Assembly (NCBI GenBank): GCA_045599325.1
Contig: JAZRVT010000006.1
Coordinates: 1-26,290, forward strand
Direction of reading: 5' to 3'
Source of the DNA: Cacconaster sp045599325
GTDB taxonomy: Bacteria > Bacteroidota > Bacteroidia > Bacteroidales > UBA932
Length of the DNA: 26,290 nucleotides
The notes under the pieces were generated by a model. The model saw only the letters and a program-made list of their open reading frames with translations. It had not been told where the DNA came from and did not search any database. Below are positions 7,108 through 15,087 of this stretch, in pieces. Position 1 is the stretch's first letter. Every line of letters starts with the position of its first letter. A program made the position numbers and the translations under genes.

Positions 7108-8006
7108 CACAAGTCAATCTGTGCGGAGTCACACTCAGGAACCCGGTGGTTCCTGCGAGCGGCACTTTCGGTTTCGGCCTGGAGATGGCTGATGTATATG
7201 ACCTCAATGTCCTCGGCGGAATCTCTCTCAAAGGAACTACCCGCGAAGCCCGCTTCGGCAACGAATGCCCGCGTATCGCCGAGTGCGAAAGCGGGATGAT
7301 AAACTCTGTCGGGCTTCAGAATCCCGGCATTGACGTGCTGGTGGGCGAGAAACTCCCGGCTCTCCGGAAAATATATGGCGGAGCCGTGATAGCGAACATA
7401 AGCGGCTTCTCTGTGGAAGAGTATGCCGAGTGCTGCGAAAAGGCCTCCGCTGCCCCTGAGACAGACATCGTGGAGGTGAACGTCTCCTGCCCGAACGTCC
7501 ACGGCGGCGGGCTTGCCTTCGGCACTTCCGCCAAGGCGGCGGCTGAGGTCACCTCCGCTGTCAGGAAGGTCTGCACAAAGCCTCTCTTCATAAAGCTCAG
7601 CCCGAATGTGACCGACATAGTCGAAATAGCGCGTGCCTGCGAGGATGCCGGCGCCGACGGACTGACACTCATCAATACCATTCTCGGAATGCGCATCGAC
7701 ATCCGCCGCCGCAGGCCTGTTGTCGCCAACCGCTACGGCGGATTCAGCGGCAGGGCGGTCTTTCCTGTAGCGCTGAGGATGGTCAGCCAGGTGGCCGGAA
7801 ACTGCCATATCCCTATTATGGGCTGCGGCGGAGTGGCTTCTGCCGAAGATGTGATCGAGATGATGATGGCAGGCGCCACCGCTGTACAGGTCGGCGCAGA
7901 AAATCTTCGGAATCCATTCGTATGCAAGCAGATAGTCGAAGAGCTCCCTCTCAGGATGGAAGAGCTCGGCATAAAAGATATCAATGAAATCATCGGCATA
8001 GTATGA
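7101..8006 (+). CDS. pyrD: dihydroorotate dehydrogenase B catalytic subunit (class 1B)
   Basis: This FMN enzyme oxidises dihydroorotate to orotate and works as a complex with PyrK. The 301-residue length is normal. It shows the FMN-binding start NPVVPASGTFGFG, the active-site loop VNVSCPNVHGGG with catalytic Cys130 (Cys is typical of class 1 enzymes, Ser of class 2), a Lys in IKLSPNV, and the phosphate-binding end GCGGVASAEDV followed by GATAVQVG. The start was placed at 7101, after a Shine-Dalgarno site. The gene overlaps pyrK by seven bases and pyrF by four (ATGA). No membrane anchor is present, as expected for class 1. Confidence 0.96.
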   Translation: MVTQVNLCGVTLRNPVVPASGTFGFGLEMADVYDLNVLGGISLKGTTREARFGNECPRIAECESGMINSVGLQNPGIDVLVGEKLPALRKIYGGAVIANISGFSVEEYAECCEKASAAPETDIVEVNVSCPNVHGGGLAFGTSAKAAAEVTSAVRKVCTKPLFIKLSPNVTDIVEIARACEDAGADGLTLINTILGMRIDIRRRRPVVANRYGGFSGRAVFPVALRMVSQVAGNCHIPIMGCGGVASAEDVIEMMMAGATAVQVGAENLRNPFVCKQIVEELPLRMEELGIKDINEIIGIV

Positions 8007-8704
8007 AAGATGTAATAATCGCCTGCGACTTCGGCACTGCCGCCGAGGCGCTCAATTTCCTCGACAAGTTCTCCGGCTGCGACCGAAAGCCGTTCGTGAA
8101 GATCGGAATGGAACTCTTCTATGGCGCCGGTCCTGACATCGTGCGCGAGATAAAGAAGCGCGGCCACAGGATATTCCTCGACCTCAAGCTTCACGATATA
8201 CCTAATACTGTCAAGAAGACAATGAGAGTGCTCTCTGCCCTCGACATAGATATGACCAATGTCCACGCTGCCGGAACCATCGATATGATGAAGGCTGCGC
8301 TTGAGGGGCTTACCCGCGAGGACGGCACCCGCCCTCTCCTGATCGCTGTCACACAGCTCACGTCAACCAGTGAGGAGAGGATGCAGAAGGAACTCCTCAT
8401 CGGTGCCGGAATCACCGAGACCATCGCCCATTATGCCTCAAATGCAAAAGAGGCCGGGCTGGACGGTGTCGTATGCTCTCCTCTTGAGGCTTCCGTCGTC
8501 AAGAAGGCCTGCGGCAGTGAATTCGTTGCTGTGACTCCGGGCATCCGCTTCGCAGATGCCGCAGCGGACGACCAGGTGAGGATCACCACACCTGCCCGCG
8601 CCCGTGAGATCGGCTCGGACTTCATCGTTGTGGGAAGGCCGATCACTGCAGCTGCAGACCCTGTTGCAGCCTATGAACGTTGTGTTAAAGAATTTTTATC
8701 GTAA
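8003..8704 (+). CDS. pyrF: orotidine 5'-phosphate decarboxylase
   Basis: This enzyme converts OMP to UMP, the last step of the pathway. The 233-residue TIM barrel begins with the substrate Asp10 (ACDFG) and Lys33 (VKIGMELF). It has the catalytic motif DLKLHDIPNT at 60-69 with Asp60, Lys62 and Asp65 in the usual spacing, and ends with VTPGIR and the phosphate-binding VVGRPIT. This is the ordinary bacterial group 1 form, not the longer form found in some Bacteroidetes. It overlaps pyrD by four bases and leaves nine bases to pyrE. Confidence 0.97.
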   Translation: MKDVIIACDFGTAAEALNFLDKFSGCDRKPFVKIGMELFYGAGPDIVREIKKRGHRIFLDLKLHDIPNTVKKTMRVLSALDIDMTNVHAAGTIDMMKAALEGLTREDGTRPLLIAVTQLTSTSEERMQKELLIGAGITETIAHYASNAKEAGLDGVVCSPLEASVVKKACGSEFVAVTPGIRFADAAADDQVRITTPARAREIGSDFIVVGRPITAAADPVAAYERCVKEFLS

Positions 8705-8713
8705 ATTTGAAAG

Positions 8714-9343
8714 ATGGAAAAGAAAATCGCTGAACAGCTGCTCAAGATAAAGGCAGTGTTCCTCCGCCCTGAGGAGCCGTTCGTATGGGCGAGCGGCATA
8801 AAGAGTCCGATATACTGTGACAACCGCCTGATTCTCTCCGCACCGGAGTCAAGAGACATCGTGGAACAGGCCATCGCCGACAAGGTGAAGGCTGAGTTCC
8901 CTGAGGTTGAATCCCTTATGGGGACAAGCACTGCGGGCATCGCCCACGCTGCGCTGGCAGCCGCCATACTCAACCTGCCTATGGGATATGTCCGCGGTGA
9001 AGCCAAGAGCCACGGCCGCAACAACCGCATAGAGGGCCGCCTCGAGCCCGGGACCAAAGTTGTCGTCATCGAGGACCTCATCTCCACAGGCGGCAGCGCA
9101 GTCGAGGTTGTGGAGGCTCTCCGCGAAGCCGGCGCAGAGGTGCTCGGCATAGTCAGCATCTTCACCTACGGTATGACGAAGGGACTCGAGAGGCTTGCCG
9201 CAGCCAATGTGAGGAACTGCTCCCTCTCAAACCTCGATGCACTCGTCGAAGTTGCCGCTGAGCAGGGGTATGTCGCTCCGGAATGGAAGGAGCGCATTTT
9301 GAAGTTCCGTGAAAACCCGTCCGACGAAAGCTGGATCAAATAG
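8714..9343 (+). CDS. pyrE: orotate phosphoribosyltransferase
   Basis: This enzyme joins orotate to PRPP to form OMP. The 209 residues include WASGIKSPIYCDNR near the N-terminus (orotate site), the TSTAGIAHA segment, the catalytic loop around YVRGEAKSHGR (92-102), and the PRPP-binding motif VVVIEDLISTGGS at 116-128 with its paired acidic residues. The length is typical. pyrF and pyrE are adjacent but not fused, unlike the eukaryotic UMP synthase. The pyrE stop is six bases before the pyrB start. Confidence 0.97.
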   Translation: MEKKIAEQLLKIKAVFLRPEEPFVWASGIKSPIYCDNRLILSAPESRDIVEQAIADKVKAEFPEVESLMGTSTAGIAHAALAAAILNLPMGYVRGEAKSHGRNNRIEGRLEPGTKVVVIEDLISTGGSAVEVVEALREAGAEVLGIVSIFTYGMTKGLERLAAANVRNCSLSNLDALVEVAAEQGYVAPEWKERILKFRENPSDESWIK

Positions 9344-9349
9344 TTCATT

Positions 9350-10429
9350 ATGAAACACCTCATCGACCCGACCGATCTCACCAAGCAGGAGACCGATGAA
9401 ATCGTGGCTCTCGCTGAAAAGATCATCGAGAACCGCGCAGACTACCGCGACAGCCTCAAGTACCACAAGCTCGCGACACTGTTCTATGAACCTTCCACCC
9501 GCACAAGGTTGAGTTTCACTGCTGCGATGATGGAGCTCGGAGGAAATGTGCTCGGATTCTCAGATGCGCGCAACACCTCCGTCAGCAAGGGCGAGACCGT
9601 GGCCGACACAGTCAGAGTAGTGGAGAATTTCGTGGATGTGATTGCTATGCGACATCCTCTCGAGGGCGCTCCTTATGTTGCCTCAAAGGCCTCCCGGATC
9701 CCTATCATCAATGCCGGTGACGGGTCTCACGCCCATCCTACCCAGACGCTCACCGACCTTCTCACAATCAAGAGGGAACTGGGCCATATCGACGGCATCA
9801 CGATCGGTTTCTGCGGGGACCTCAAGTTCGGGCGCACCGTCCACTCCCTTATCAAGGCTCTTTCACGCTACAATGACATAAAGGTCATCCTCATCGCTCC
9901 TGATGAGCTGCGCCTGCCTGACTACATCAAGCACGACGTATGCGACCGCCAGGGTATCAACTACAGGGAAGTGACCACCATAGAGGAGGTCATCGGCTCT
10001 CTTGATGTCCTCTATATGACACGCGTCCAGAAGGAGAGGTTCCTTGATGAGGAGGAGTTCGAGCGAGTGAAGGACAGTTTCGTCCTTGACTGCGCCAAGA
10101 TGGAGGGCGCCAAGGAGAAGATGGCCGTGCTCCATCCGCTTCCACGCGTCAACGAAATCAGACCTGAGGTGGACAGCGACCCGAGGGCTGCCTATTTCCG
10201 TCAGGTCGAGAACGGCAAGTTCGTCAGGATGGCCCTCATCTACAGCCTTCTCAAATGGAAGGATGACCCTGCGCACGTGATGCCGGAGCACCCTGAATTC
10301 TTTGAAGATTCAGCCCTCAGGTGCCGCAACCCGAAATGCATCTGCAACAGCGAACCGGTGGCCCGCCTTTTCCACAAGGTCGAGGACGGCGGCGTGAGGT
10401 GCGCATACTGTGACAGCAAAGTTAAGTGA
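9350..10429 (+). CDS. pyrB: aspartate carbamoyltransferase fused to a PyrI-like zinc module
   Basis: This enzyme condenses carbamoyl phosphate with aspartate. Residues 1 to about 305 form a complete catalytic chain: STRTR at 49-53, SKGET at 79-83, MRHP at 100-103, HAHPTQT at 127-133 and HPLPR at 262-266. Catalytic chains usually end near 310 residues. Here a tail of about 50 residues follows, containing CRNPKC (Cys325, Cys330), a following SEP, and CAYC (Cys351, Cys354). Spacing and neighbours match the zinc-binding C-terminal half of the regulatory chain PyrI. PyrI's N-terminal nucleotide-binding half is absent and no pyrI follows. The tail may hold catalytic trimers together or be structural; CTP/ATP control by a PyrI domain is not expected. 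rfbC overlaps the stop. Confidence 0.96.
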   Translation: MKHLIDPTDLTKQETDEIVALAEKIIENRADYRDSLKYHKLATLFYEPSTRTRLSFTAAMMELGGNVLGFSDARNTSVSKGETVADTVRVVENFVDVIAMRHPLEGAPYVASKASRIPIINAGDGSHAHPTQTLTDLLTIKRELGHIDGITIGFCGDLKFGRTVHSLIKALSRYNDIKVILIAPDELRLPDYIKHDVCDRQGINYREVTTIEEVIGSLDVLYMTRVQKERFLDEEEFERVKDSFVLDCAKMEGAKEKMAVLHPLPRVNEIRPEVDSDPRAAYFRQVENGKFVRMALIYSLLKWKDDPAHVMPEHPEFFEDSALRCRNPKCICNSEPVARLFHKVEDGGVRCAYCDSKVK

Positions 10430-10959
10430 TGAAATATATAAAGACAGATATCGAGGGCCCGGTCATCATCGAACCTGTAGTGTTCGGCGACCACCGCGGC
10501 TATTTCTTCGAGTCCTTCTCCCTCAGGGATTTCGAAGCCAACGTGGGACATATTGATTTTGTCCAGGACAATGAGTCATTCTCAGCAAGGAAAGGTGTGC
10601 TCCGCGGCCTCCATTTCCAGAAAGGCGATGCCGCCCAGGCCAAGCTCCTCAGGGTGGTGAAGGGGAGAGTCCTTGACGTGGCCGTTGACATAAGGGAAGG
10701 CTCCCCGACTTACGGAAAATATGTCTCAGTGGAGCTGAGCGGTGAGAATTTCCGCCAGTTCTTCATTCCGAGAGGCTTCGCCCACGGATTCCTGGTGCTT
10801 GAGGACAATACTGTCTTCCAGTACAAGTGCGACAACTTCTACGCCCCTGAAACTGAGGGGTCATACCGCTGGAACTCCCCGAAACTGGGGATTGACTGGG
10901 GCGTTGATGAGAAGGATGTGATACTCTCCGCTAAAGACGCTGTTGCGCCAATCTTCTGA
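10429..10959 (+). CDS. rfbC: dTDP-4-dehydrorhamnose 3,5-epimerase
   Basis: This enzyme epimerises dTDP-4-keto-6-deoxyglucose at C3 and C5 on the way to dTDP-L-rhamnose, a cell-surface sugar donor. The 176-residue cupin has DHRGYFFESF at 21-30, VLRGLHFQ with the catalytic His62, FIPRGFAHGFL at 112-122 and QYKCDNFY with Tyr132 (the likely acid). The start was placed at the ATG at 10429, which overlaps the pyrB stop as TGATG; a GTG three bases upstream is possible but unneeded. It is thus coupled to the pyr operon. Its 3' end overlaps the convergent rfbD by 29 bases. Confidence 0.95.
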   Translation: MKYIKTDIEGPVIIEPVVFGDHRGYFFESFSLRDFEANVGHIDFVQDNESFSARKGVLRGLHFQKGDAAQAKLLRVVKGRVLDVAVDIREGSPTYGKYVSVELSGENFRQFFIPRGFAHGFLVLEDNTVFQYKCDNFYAPETEGSYRWNSPKLGIDWGVDEKDVILSAKDAVAPIF

Positions 10960-11815
10960 GACAGTCTTTCAGAGAGACATTCCACCAAGGAGTGGTGACC
11001 TGGAACTCATCGCGGATCTTGTCCTTGGACAGGACCGAATAGGCCGGTCTTTTCGCAGGAGTCGGGTATTGGTCCGTGGTCAGAGGGTTGACCCTGCATC
11101 CCAGGCCGGCATATAACATCACCATAGAGGCGAATTCGTGCCAGTTGGTGATGCCTTCATCTGTGAAATGATAGATTTCGCAGCGGCGGTCTCCAATCTG
11201 CGGGACAATCTTCAGGATTGCTTTCGCGAGGTCGAGCGCGTAGGTGGGCGTGCCCCACTGGTCAGCGACTACGCCTATCTCCTCTTTCTGCGAACCGAGC
11301 CTCAGCATCGTCTTTACGAAGTTGTTGCCATATGGAGAGTAGAGCCAGGCCGTGCGGATGATGATGCCGCGGCAGCCGGTCCGGCGCAGTTTGAGCTCGC
11401 ATTCGCGCTTCGTGGCGCCATATACGGACTGCGGCCTGCAGGTGTCGTCCTCGTGGTAGTATCCGCGCTTGCGGGTTCCGTCGAAAACGTAGTCTGTGGA
11501 TATCTGGATGAGTGCGCCTCCCACGGCCTTTGCCGCTCTGGCAAGGTTGACCGGGCCGTCGACATTGATCTTCCTGCAGAGTTCCTGATGGCTTTCCGCC
11601 CCGTTCACGTCAGTGTATGCCGCGCAGTTGATGATTGTGCCGACGTTGTTCTCCCTGACGAATCCGTTTACTGCCGAAGCGTCGCAGATGTCGAGGGCAG
11701 TGACCCCTTCTTCCTGGCGGATGTCTGTGAAAATGAAACTTTTCCTGCCTCTTGCGAGATTGCGTATTTCAGTGCCGAGCTGACCGAAAGCTCCTGTTAC
11801 CAATATTTTTTTCAT
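10931..11815 (-). CDS. rfbD: dTDP-4-dehydrorhamnose reductase
   Basis: This enzyme reduces dTDP-4-keto-L-rhamnose to dTDP-L-rhamnose with NAD(P)H, the step after RfbC. The 294-residue Rossmann protein has GAFGQLG at 8-14, NCAAYTDV at 63-70, STDYVFDG at 106-113 and the catalytic pair Tyr132/Lys136 in YGATK. A C-terminal AKRPAYSVL segment is typical of the family. It is transcribed against rfbC although both act in the same pathway; rfbA and rfbB are not in the window. The start at 11815 lies four bases after a TAnnTTTG box, so its mRNA should be nearly leaderless. Confidence 0.95.
   Translation of the reverse strand: MKKILVTGAFGQLGTEIRNLARGRKSFIFTDIRQEEGVTALDICDASAVNGFVRENNVGTIINCAAYTDVNGAESHQELCRKINVDGPVNLARAAKAVGGALIQISTDYVFDGTRKRGYYHEDDTCRPQSVYGATKRECELKLRRTGCRGIIIRTAWLYSPYGNNFVKTMLRLGSQKEEIGVVADQWGTPTYALDLAKAILKIVPQIGDRRCEIYHFTDEGITNWHEFASMVMLYAGLGCRVNPLTTDQYPTPAKRPAYSVLSKDKIRDEFQVTTPWWNVSLKDCLRRLAQQRL
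11031..11053 (+). terminator. weak candidate terminator for the pyr-rfbC transcript
   Basis: AGGACCG (11031-11037) and CGGTCTT (11045-11051) pair over seven bp with one G-T pair and a seven-base loop, ending in TTTT that partly belongs to the stem. It lies in the antisense of rfbD, about 75 bases after the rfbC stop. The stem is short and the T-tract poor. No better candidate was seen between 10960 and 11100. Confidence 0.25.
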
Positions 11816-11819
11816 ACTG

Positions 11820-11827
11820 CAAAATTA
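11820..11827 (-). promoter_or_regulatory. rfbD promoter, -7 element
   Basis: Read on the minus strand this is TAATTTTG, a full match to TAnnTTTG, only four bases before the rfbD ATG. No clear TTTG at -33 is visible. The start of transcription would fall at or inside the start codon. Confidence 0.5.
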
Positions 11828-11835
11828 ATAAATAT

Positions 11836-11843
11836 TATCTTTG
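11836..11843 (+). promoter_or_regulatory. promoter of the DUF4290-ftsK-lolA-like operon, -7 element
   Basis: TATCTTTG matches TAnnTTTG and lies 28 bases upstream of the ATG at 11872. It is nine bases from the divergent rfbD -7 box, so the two transcription starts face away from a shared AT-rich patch. The -33 box is not clear. Confidence 0.5.
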
Positions 11844-11871
11844 TAAGATAATTTACGATAAAAGCGCAGCA

Positions 11872-12501
11872 ATGGATTACAACACGCAAAGAGAAAAACT
11901 GATTATGCCTGAGTATGGCCGCAATGTGCAGAAGATGATCGAGCAGGTGAAGGCGATTGAGGACAGGGACAAGAGGAACGAGCAGATACGGGCCGTTGTT
12001 CAGGTGATGGGGATCCTGAATCCTCAGCTCCGCGAATTCGTCGACTATAAGCACAAGCTCTGGGACCACGCCCAGGTCATAGGCAACTACGAACTCGACA
12101 TAGATTCTCCTTATCCTGCACCGACGCCTCAGACGCTCGCAGAGAAGCCGGAACCGATTCCTCTGCAGAAGTCTCCGATGAAGGCAGCCTGCTACGGCCG
12201 CAACATCGAGAATATGATCAATCTGATCGCCGACCGTGAGGATGACGACCTGAAGAAGGAGATGATCCGCACTCTGGCAATTTATATGCGTCAGCAGTAT
12301 CTGATCTGGAACAAGGACAATGTCGCTGAGGAAACAATCTTCGCTGATATTGAAAAACTCTCGGACGGCAAGCTCAAGGTCCCTGAGGACGTGCACCTTT
12401 CCGCTATTTCGCAGAACGCCAGCTTCTCGCGTCCAGGGATGGGCCAGAACCAGCAGAACTACGGCAAGAACAGGAAGAACTGGAAAAAGAACAGAAAGTG
12501 A
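11872..12501 (+). CDS. DUF4290 family protein
   Basis: This 209-residue soluble protein matches the Bacteroidetes-specific DUF4290 family, recognised by its start (MDYNTQREKLIMPEYGRN) and the LNPQLREF and KHKLWDH segments, followed by a Pro-rich stretch (about 80-100). A second EYGRN-like element, CYGRNIENMI, follows near residue 105, suggesting an internal repeat. The C-terminus is Gln/Asn/Lys-rich and strongly basic (KNRKNWKKNRK), which could bind nucleic acid or phospholipid. The biochemical function is unknown. An upstream in-frame ATG at 11752 was rejected because it lies in the antisense of rfbD and before the promoter. The stop overlaps the ftsK start (TGATG), so the two are co-translated. 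Confidence 0.9.
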   Translation: MDYNTQREKLIMPEYGRNVQKMIEQVKAIEDRDKRNEQIRAVVQVMGILNPQLREFVDYKHKLWDHAQVIGNYELDIDSPYPAPTPQTLAEKPEPIPLQKSPMKAACYGRNIENMINLIADREDDDLKKEMIRTLAIYMRQQYLIWNKDNVAEETIFADIEKLSDGKLKVPEDVHLSAISQNASFSRPGMGQNQQNYGKNRKNWKKNRK

Positions 12502-15074
12502 TGGCTGAAAAGAAGAACGGCAAGAGTTCCGCCAGGGGCAAAGGCGGGCAGACCTCTGCCAAGAAACCTGCAGCAAGCCGGAAAAAGGCGCCTAAGGCGC
12601 CCTCCAGCGACTATCCGCGCATAGCGAGGGTTGTGCTGGGTCTGGTCTGCTCTCTTGCCACAATCTACACCGTTGTGGCCCTGATATCCTATTTCTTCAC
12701 CTGGTCGTCCGACCAGAGCCTTGCTTTCAACCCCGATGCCTTCACAATGGGGGCCTCCGCAGCCAACAGCGGCGGGCAGCTGGGATGGAAATGGGCCGAC
12801 TTCCTTGTCTCGAAGCTGTTCGGCCTTGGAGCGTTCGCGGTGCCTGTCTTTATGGGTGCGATTGCTGTGAGCTGTTTCAGAATCAGGAAAGTGAACCTGT
12901 TGAGGTGCTTCATTGTCTGCCTCTTCGGAGCAATACTCTTTTCAGTCCTGTTCGCATATATATTCGGTTTCACGAAGTTTGACACACTGCTCGGCAACGG
13001 TGCCGGCGGTTCTTACGGCCACTATGCCAACAAGTGGCTGTGCAACATCGCAGGCTATGTCGGGGCGGGCTTCATCCTGGCAGTTGGGCTTTTCCTCTTT
13101 GTGCTGCTTCTCTCACCGAAGGTGGCATATTGGTTTGATGACCTCATCTACGGAGCGGCGCACCGCGAGAAACCGGTGCCTGCCACTTCCGGCGAAGTGG
13201 ACGCCCCTGTCTCGGGACCTCTCTTCCCGGTTGAGGATGACCCTCTGGATGATGGCCCTGAACCTGAATCCGACCCCGAAGATTCCGATGCACCTGCAAC
13301 CGGGAGCAACTCAATGCCTTTCCCTGTAAGGAGACCGGCTGCGCAGCCGGTTCCTGAGGACGGGAAGGATGATGCTGAAGTACCGGTGTCTCCGTTCCCT
13401 TATCCTCAGAAGAGGCCTGTAATAGGCGTACCGCCTTCCGCAACGGTTCCTCCCGTAACGGTTCCCGTCCCACCGCAGGCGGCAGCTGATGAGGTTCCGC
13501 TTTCGATAGAGGAGAGCAAGGATACTCTGGTGGCCGGCTCACCTGAGGATGATGGCGTGGACTACGACCCGCGCCTCGACCTCCCCAAGTACAAGTTCCC
13601 TCCTATGTCGCTTCTGGACGACTACCGCAATATGTGGTTCGAGGTTTCGAGAGAGGAGCTTGAGGAGAACAAGCAGCGCATTGTCAATGCGCTTGACAGT
13701 TACAGGATAAAAGTCAAGGCCATCACGGCGCAGCGCGGCCCGACAGTGACCCTCTACAAGATCCATCTTGCTGACGGAGTCAAGGTGGCCCAGGTCCGCA
13801 ACCTCGAGGAGGATATAGCTATATCCCTCGGCGCCAAGGGCGTGCGTGTCGTCACCCTCATCGACAGCGTGGGTATTGAAGTTGCGAACGAAAAGCCGAG
13901 CGTAGTGCCTTTGAAGGCTGTGCTCAACTGCCAGCAGTTCAAGCAGAAGGCCCCTGATATGGAGATTCCTCTCGCTCTCGGCATCACTGTGACCAACGAG
14001 CCGTTCTTCATCGACCTTGCCAAGATGCCGCACCTCCTCGTGGCCGGCGCCACGGGACAGGGCAAGTCTGTCGGACTGAACTGTATCATCACCTCGATGC
14101 TTTATACCAAGCATCCAGCGGAGCTCAAGCTTGTGATGGTGGACCCGAAGGCCGTCGAGTTCCAGCTCTATGAGAAACTCGACAAGCACTATCTGGCAAT
14201 GCTGCCTGACGGCGACGAGGCCATCATAACTGACACCCGCAAGGTGGTGAACACTCTCAAGTCGCTCTGTATCGAGATGGAGGAGAGGTATGCGCTTCTC
14301 AAGAAGGCCGATGTCCGCCAGATCAAGGAATACAACGCAAAGTTCCTCAACCGCCGCCTCAATCCTAACCACGGGCACAAGTTCCTGCCATATATCGTTG
14401 TCATCATCGATGAGTTCGCGGACCTGCTTATGACCGCCGGCCGTGAGATTGAGGAGCCTATTGCAAGGCTTGCACAGAAGGCACGTGCCGCAGGCATCCA
14501 CCTCATCATCGCTACGCAGCGCCCTACTACCAATATAATCACAGGTACTATCAAGGCAAACTTCAACTCGCGCATCGCCTTCAAGGTCAACGCCTCCGTC
14601 GATTCGAAGGTGATCCTCGACGCCAGCGGGGCGAACCGTCTCATCGGTCGCGGCGATATGCTGGTGGTCTATCCGGGCCACGATATGGCCAGAGTCCAGT
14701 GCGCTCTTGTCGATACGGACGAAATCAAGAATATCGTGGGCTACGTCAACGACCAGCGCGGCTATGCGGGTCCGTTCCTGCTTCCGGAAGTGGCCGACGA
14801 CAGCGAGGATGCCTCTGCTGCAGGTTCTCCTGACCTTCACCACCGCGACCAGCTCTTCGACGAATGTGCCAAGATGGTCGTCCAGTATCAGCAGGGATCG
14901 ACATCTATGCTTCAGCGAAAGCTGGGAGTGGGGTATGCCCGTGCCGGCAGGATAATGGACCAGCTGGAGACCGCCGGTATCGTGGGGCCGCAGGACGGCA
15001 GCAAGGCAAGGTCTGTTCTTGTCTCCGATTTTGACACTTTGGACCGAATTTTGGAATCACTCAACCACATCTAA
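12501..15074 (+). CDS. ftsK: DNA translocase FtsK
   Basis: This septal membrane protein pumps DNA to clear and resolve chromosome termini at division. The 857 residues show four hydrophobic segments (about 40-68, 108-128, 133-158 and 185-207), an acidic Pro-rich linker (about 215-350), and a RecA-like motor with Walker A GATGQGKS at 516-523 and Walker B VVIIDEFADLL with Asp637 and Glu638. An ATQRPTTNIITG segment follows, and then a C-terminal winged-helix gamma domain (about 780-850; LFDECAKMV, QRKLGVGYARAGRIMD), which in the family reads polar DNA motifs. All parts are present. The start overlaps the DUF4290 stop. Confidence 0.97.
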   Translation: MAEKKNGKSSARGKGGQTSAKKPAASRKKAPKAPSSDYPRIARVVLGLVCSLATIYTVVALISYFFTWSSDQSLAFNPDAFTMGASAANSGGQLGWKWADFLVSKLFGLGAFAVPVFMGAIAVSCFRIRKVNLLRCFIVCLFGAILFSVLFAYIFGFTKFDTLLGNGAGGSYGHYANKWLCNIAGYVGAGFILAVGLFLFVLLLSPKVAYWFDDLIYGAAHREKPVPATSGEVDAPVSGPLFPVEDDPLDDGPEPESDPEDSDAPATGSNSMPFPVRRPAAQPVPEDGKDDAEVPVSPFPYPQKRPVIGVPPSATVPPVTVPVPPQAAADEVPLSIEESKDTLVAGSPEDDGVDYDPRLDLPKYKFPPMSLLDDYRNMWFEVSREELEENKQRIVNALDSYRIKVKAITAQRGPTVTLYKIHLADGVKVAQVRNLEEDIAISLGAKGVRVVTLIDSVGIEVANEKPSVVPLKAVLNCQQFKQKAPDMEIPLALGITVTNEPFFIDLAKMPHLLVAGATGQGKSVGLNCIITSMLYTKHPAELKLVMVDPKAVEFQLYEKLDKHYLAMLPDGDEAIITDTRKVVNTLKSLCIEMEERYALLKKADVRQIKEYNAKFLNRRLNPNHGHKFLPYIVVIIDEFADLLMTAGREIEEPIARLAQKARAAGIHLIIATQRPTTNIITGTIKANFNSRIAFKVNASVDSKVILDASGANRLIGRGDMLVVYPGHDMARVQCALVDTDEIKNIVGYVNDQRGYAGPFLLPEVADDSEDASAAGSPDLHHRDQLFDECAKMVVQYQQGSTSMLQRKLGVGYARAGRIMDQLETAGIVGPQDGSKARSVLVSDFDTLDRILESLNHI

Positions 15075-15087
15075 AAAAAGTTGTGTT

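Noticed and set aside
10860..10905. CCCC/GGGG pairing near the rfbC end as an rfbD terminator
   Set aside because: Only four bp and no T-tract on the minus strand.
12585..12602. GGCGCC-TAA-GGCGCC hairpin in ftsK
   Set aside because: It arises from repeated Lys-Ala-Pro codons, has no T-tract and lies deep in a translated region; chance is sufficient.
14040..14066. Gln in place of the usual Ser in the FtsK Walker A (GATGQGKS)
   Set aside because: I recall this variant as common in Bacteroidetes FtsK; the invariant Gly, Lys and Ser are kept.
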